Assembly (NCBI GenBank): GCA_005808475.1 | Contig: SYLY01000365.1 | Span: forward strand, 1 to 41,807 | Reading direction: 5' to 3' | From: Acidobacteriota bacterium | GTDB taxonomy: Bacteria > Acidobacteriota > Terriglobia > Bryobacterales > Bryobacteraceae | DNA length: 41,807 bases | Part shown: one piece after another, positions 40,242-41,807 of the stretch | Numbering within the stretch: position 1 is the first letter of the stretch | How the letters are laid out: the number at the start of each line of letters is the position of its first letter | Translations under genes and position numbers: made by a program | Notes under the pieces: model-generated | The model's database searches: none | What the model saw: only the letters and a program-made list of their open reading frames with translations | What the model was told of the DNA's origin: nothing

Positions 40242-41807
40242 ATGCATCAACACAAGTTGGAATTCTCCGCCGGACACGATCCGCGCGGCGACCGCATGGA
40301 GCGGATACGCTACTTCGGGTTCGCCGGCGCAGTCGGCGTGTTGCTGCTGCTCAACCTGACGGGGATCTTTCGCACGGTCCTCGGCATCGACACGGCCGCG
40401 ATCCTCACGGTCGCCGCCGGCTACCGCACCTTCTACAACGCGATCCACGGCCTTCTCGAGAAGACCATCTCCGCGGATCTGGCGATCTGCATCGCGGTGA
40501 TCGCCGCGCTGTCGGTGGGCGAATACCTCGCCGCGGCCGAAGCGATGTTCATCATGCTGGTCGGCGAAGGACTGGAGGGCTACGCCGCCAAGCGGACATC
40601 CACCGCGATCCGGCGATTCGTCGAGCAGATGCCGCGGCGGGCGCGGCTGATCCGCGGCGGCGAAGAGGTAGATGTCGACGCGGCGTCGCTGCAACCGGGC
40701 GACATCATTGGCGTTCGCGCGGGTGAACGCATCCCCGCCGATGGCGCGGTGGACCAGGGCGTATCGGCGGTGGACGAATCGACCATCACCGGCGAGTCGC
40801 TGCCGCGCGACAAGCAGCCGGGCGACGAGGTCTTTTCGGGGACGCTCAACGGCCATGGCCTGCTTCGCGTGAGAGTGACGCGCGCGGGCAACGACACCAC
40901 GCTTGCTCGCGTGATCCAGTTGGTGGAGCAGGCTCGCGAGCGGCGCGCGCCGGTGGAGCGGCTCGCCGACAAGTGGGCCAAGTACTTCGTCCCGATGCTG
41001 CTGCTGGCGGGCGCGGGAACGTACTGGTTTACCCGGGACTGGATGCGCACCGTCGCGGTGCTGATCGTGGGATGTCCCTGCGCTCTGATCCTGGCGACGC
41101 CCACCGCCATGGTCGCGGCGATCGGCGGCTTGGCGCGCCGCGGCATCCTGGTGCGCGGCGGCACGATTTTGCAGGAGGCGGCCAAGATCGACACCGTGGT
41201 GTTCGACAAGACGGGCACCATCACCGAGGGGCGCTTCGAGATCCTGAAGATCGTGGAGAGCGGGGCGGGCGAGACCGAGGTGCTCGCGCGCGCGGCGGCC
41301 GCGGAATCGGGCTCCGATCACATGCTGGCGCGCGTCATCGTCGACGAGGCGCGGCGGCGGAGCCTCGCGGTGGAAACGCCGGACTCGGCCCGCATCCTGC
41401 CCGGCCGCGGCGCGGAGGCCACGATAGGCGGCCACATCCTGCGCGCCGGCAACGCGGCCTTTCTGGCGGAGCACGGCATCGCCGATACGGCCGCGTCCAT
41501 CGAGGAAGCCGACCGCCTCGGCGCTACCGTCGTGCTGGTCGCCGAGGATTCGCGCCTGCTGGGAGGCATCTTGCTGCGCGACCGCATTCGAGCCGGCGCG
41601 CGCGAGGCGATCCACGAACTCGAACACCTCGACATTCCGAACCTGACCATGCTCACCGGCGACCGGCGCAGGCCGGCCGAAGCGATCGCACGGGAAGCCG
41701 GTCTGCCGTCGGTGGAAGCCGAACTGCTGCCCGAGCAGAAGCTGGAACGCATCCGCCAACTGATCGCGCAGGGCCGCCGCGTGGCGATGGTGGGCGATGG
41801 CGTGAAC
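40242..41807 (+). CDS. P1B-type heavy-metal ATPase, 3' end outside window
   Basis: The first 522 residues of a heavy-metal pump. It has a short His-containing N-terminus (MHQHKLEF) with no HMA domain, TGES at 183-186, the CPC metal motif at 278-280, DKTGT with D322, and ends in GDGVN at the window edge. The membrane segment LVGEGLEGYA resembles zinc/cadmium/cobalt pumps, and CPC allows copper or zinc, so metal choice is open. The nucleotide domain's usual HP pair reads HM (H360, M361). The start ATG at 40242 lies 31 bp after the FG-GAP gene, with a CATAAT box at 40218-40223. Confidence 0.92.
   Translation, partial: MHQHKLEFSAGHDPRGDRMERIRYFGFAGAVGVLLLLNLTGIFRTVLGIDTAAILTVAAGYRTFYNAIHGLLEKTISADLAICIAVIAALSVGEYLAAAEAMFIMLVGEGLEGYAAKRTSTAIRRFVEQMPRRARLIRGGEEVDVDAASLQPGDIIGVRAGERIPADGAVDQGVSAVDESTITGESLPRDKQPGDEVFSGTLNGHGLLRVRVTRAGNDTTLARVIQLVEQARERRAPVERLADKWAKYFVPMLLLAGAGTYWFTRDWMRTVAVLIVGCPCALILATPTAMVAAIGGLARRGILVRGGTILQEAAKIDTVVFDKTGTITEGRFEILKIVESGAGETEVLARAAAAESGSDHMLARVIVDEARRRSLAVETPDSARILPGRGAEATIGGHILRAGNAAFLAEHGIADTAASIEEADRLGATVVLVAEDSRLLGGILLRDRIRAGAREAIHELEHLDIPNLTMLTGDRRRPAEAIAREAGLPSVEAELLPEQKLERIRQLIAQGRRVAMVGDGVN

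Noticed and set aside
1..41807. CRISPR arrays, tRNA or rRNA genes, insertion sequences, prophage or att sites
   Set aside because: No regularly spaced repeats, cloverleaf-like or rRNA sequence, transposase or integrase motifs were seen on either strand.

Overview
The window is high-GC bacterial chromosome, densely packed with genes on both strands, with no rRNA, tRNA, CRISPR array or insertion sequence that I could see. Several features point to Acidobacteriota, probably the Solibacter/Bryobacter group: a Ser/Thr kinase fused to a WD40-like propeller, an Oar-like TonB-dependent receptor with a carboxypeptidase-regulatory N-terminus, a secreted protease ending in a Solibacter-type (TIGR03437-like) C-terminal domain, PQQ-like propeller proteins, and many Tat- or Sec-exported enzymes. 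The taxonomic call is inference from gene content.

Layout. 1-4619 (minus strand): beta-oxidation genes fadN and fadA (fadA runs off the left edge), preceded by a nickel-pincer lactate racemase homologue (larA). 4620-4902: a regulatory stretch with a near-perfect sigma-54 promoter in front of a 27-residue membrane peptide. 4903-9636: the kinase-propeller receptor, convergent with a secreted trypsin-like protease broken by an in-frame amber codon. 9899-12442: a two-gene operon of a membrane-anchored coiled-coil protein and a two-domain AAA+ ATPase, the best candidate here for an undescribed system. 12455-16441: a GH105-type glycosidase with an extra N-terminal domain, convergent with a tetraheme cytochrome c/SUMF1-fold fusion and a Tat-exported aldo/keto reductase. 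16500-18046: ArsR regulator, SRPBCC (AHSA1) protein and AlkD-like repair protein in one operon. 18238-22487: a SERCA-type calcium ATPase divergent from two tandem-domain universal stress proteins. 22488-25567: an M16 peptidase pair (one active, one lacking the zinc site) plus hslR. 25631-27754: an SH3-like lipoprotein, a hypothetical protein and a Uma2-family nuclease relative. 27801-30972: a coupled operon of M19 dipeptidase, an unknown Tat-exported protein and an SMP-30 lactonase. 31012-40210: a probable sugar-acid/polysaccharide locus (enolase-superfamily dehydratase, nucleoside-type MFS carrier, PQQ propeller, TonB receptor, FG-GAP protein). 40242 to the end: a P1B heavy-metal ATPase, cut off by the right edge.

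The strongest window-wide signal is in gene starts. At least ten first-in-operon genes carry a -10 hexamer only 5-7 nt before the start codon, so their mRNAs should be leaderless. Several internal operon genes instead carry good Shine-Dalgarno sequences. Three divergent gene pairs fit both promoters into 46-58 bp, and four of six convergent pairs leave 0-10 bp between stop codons.
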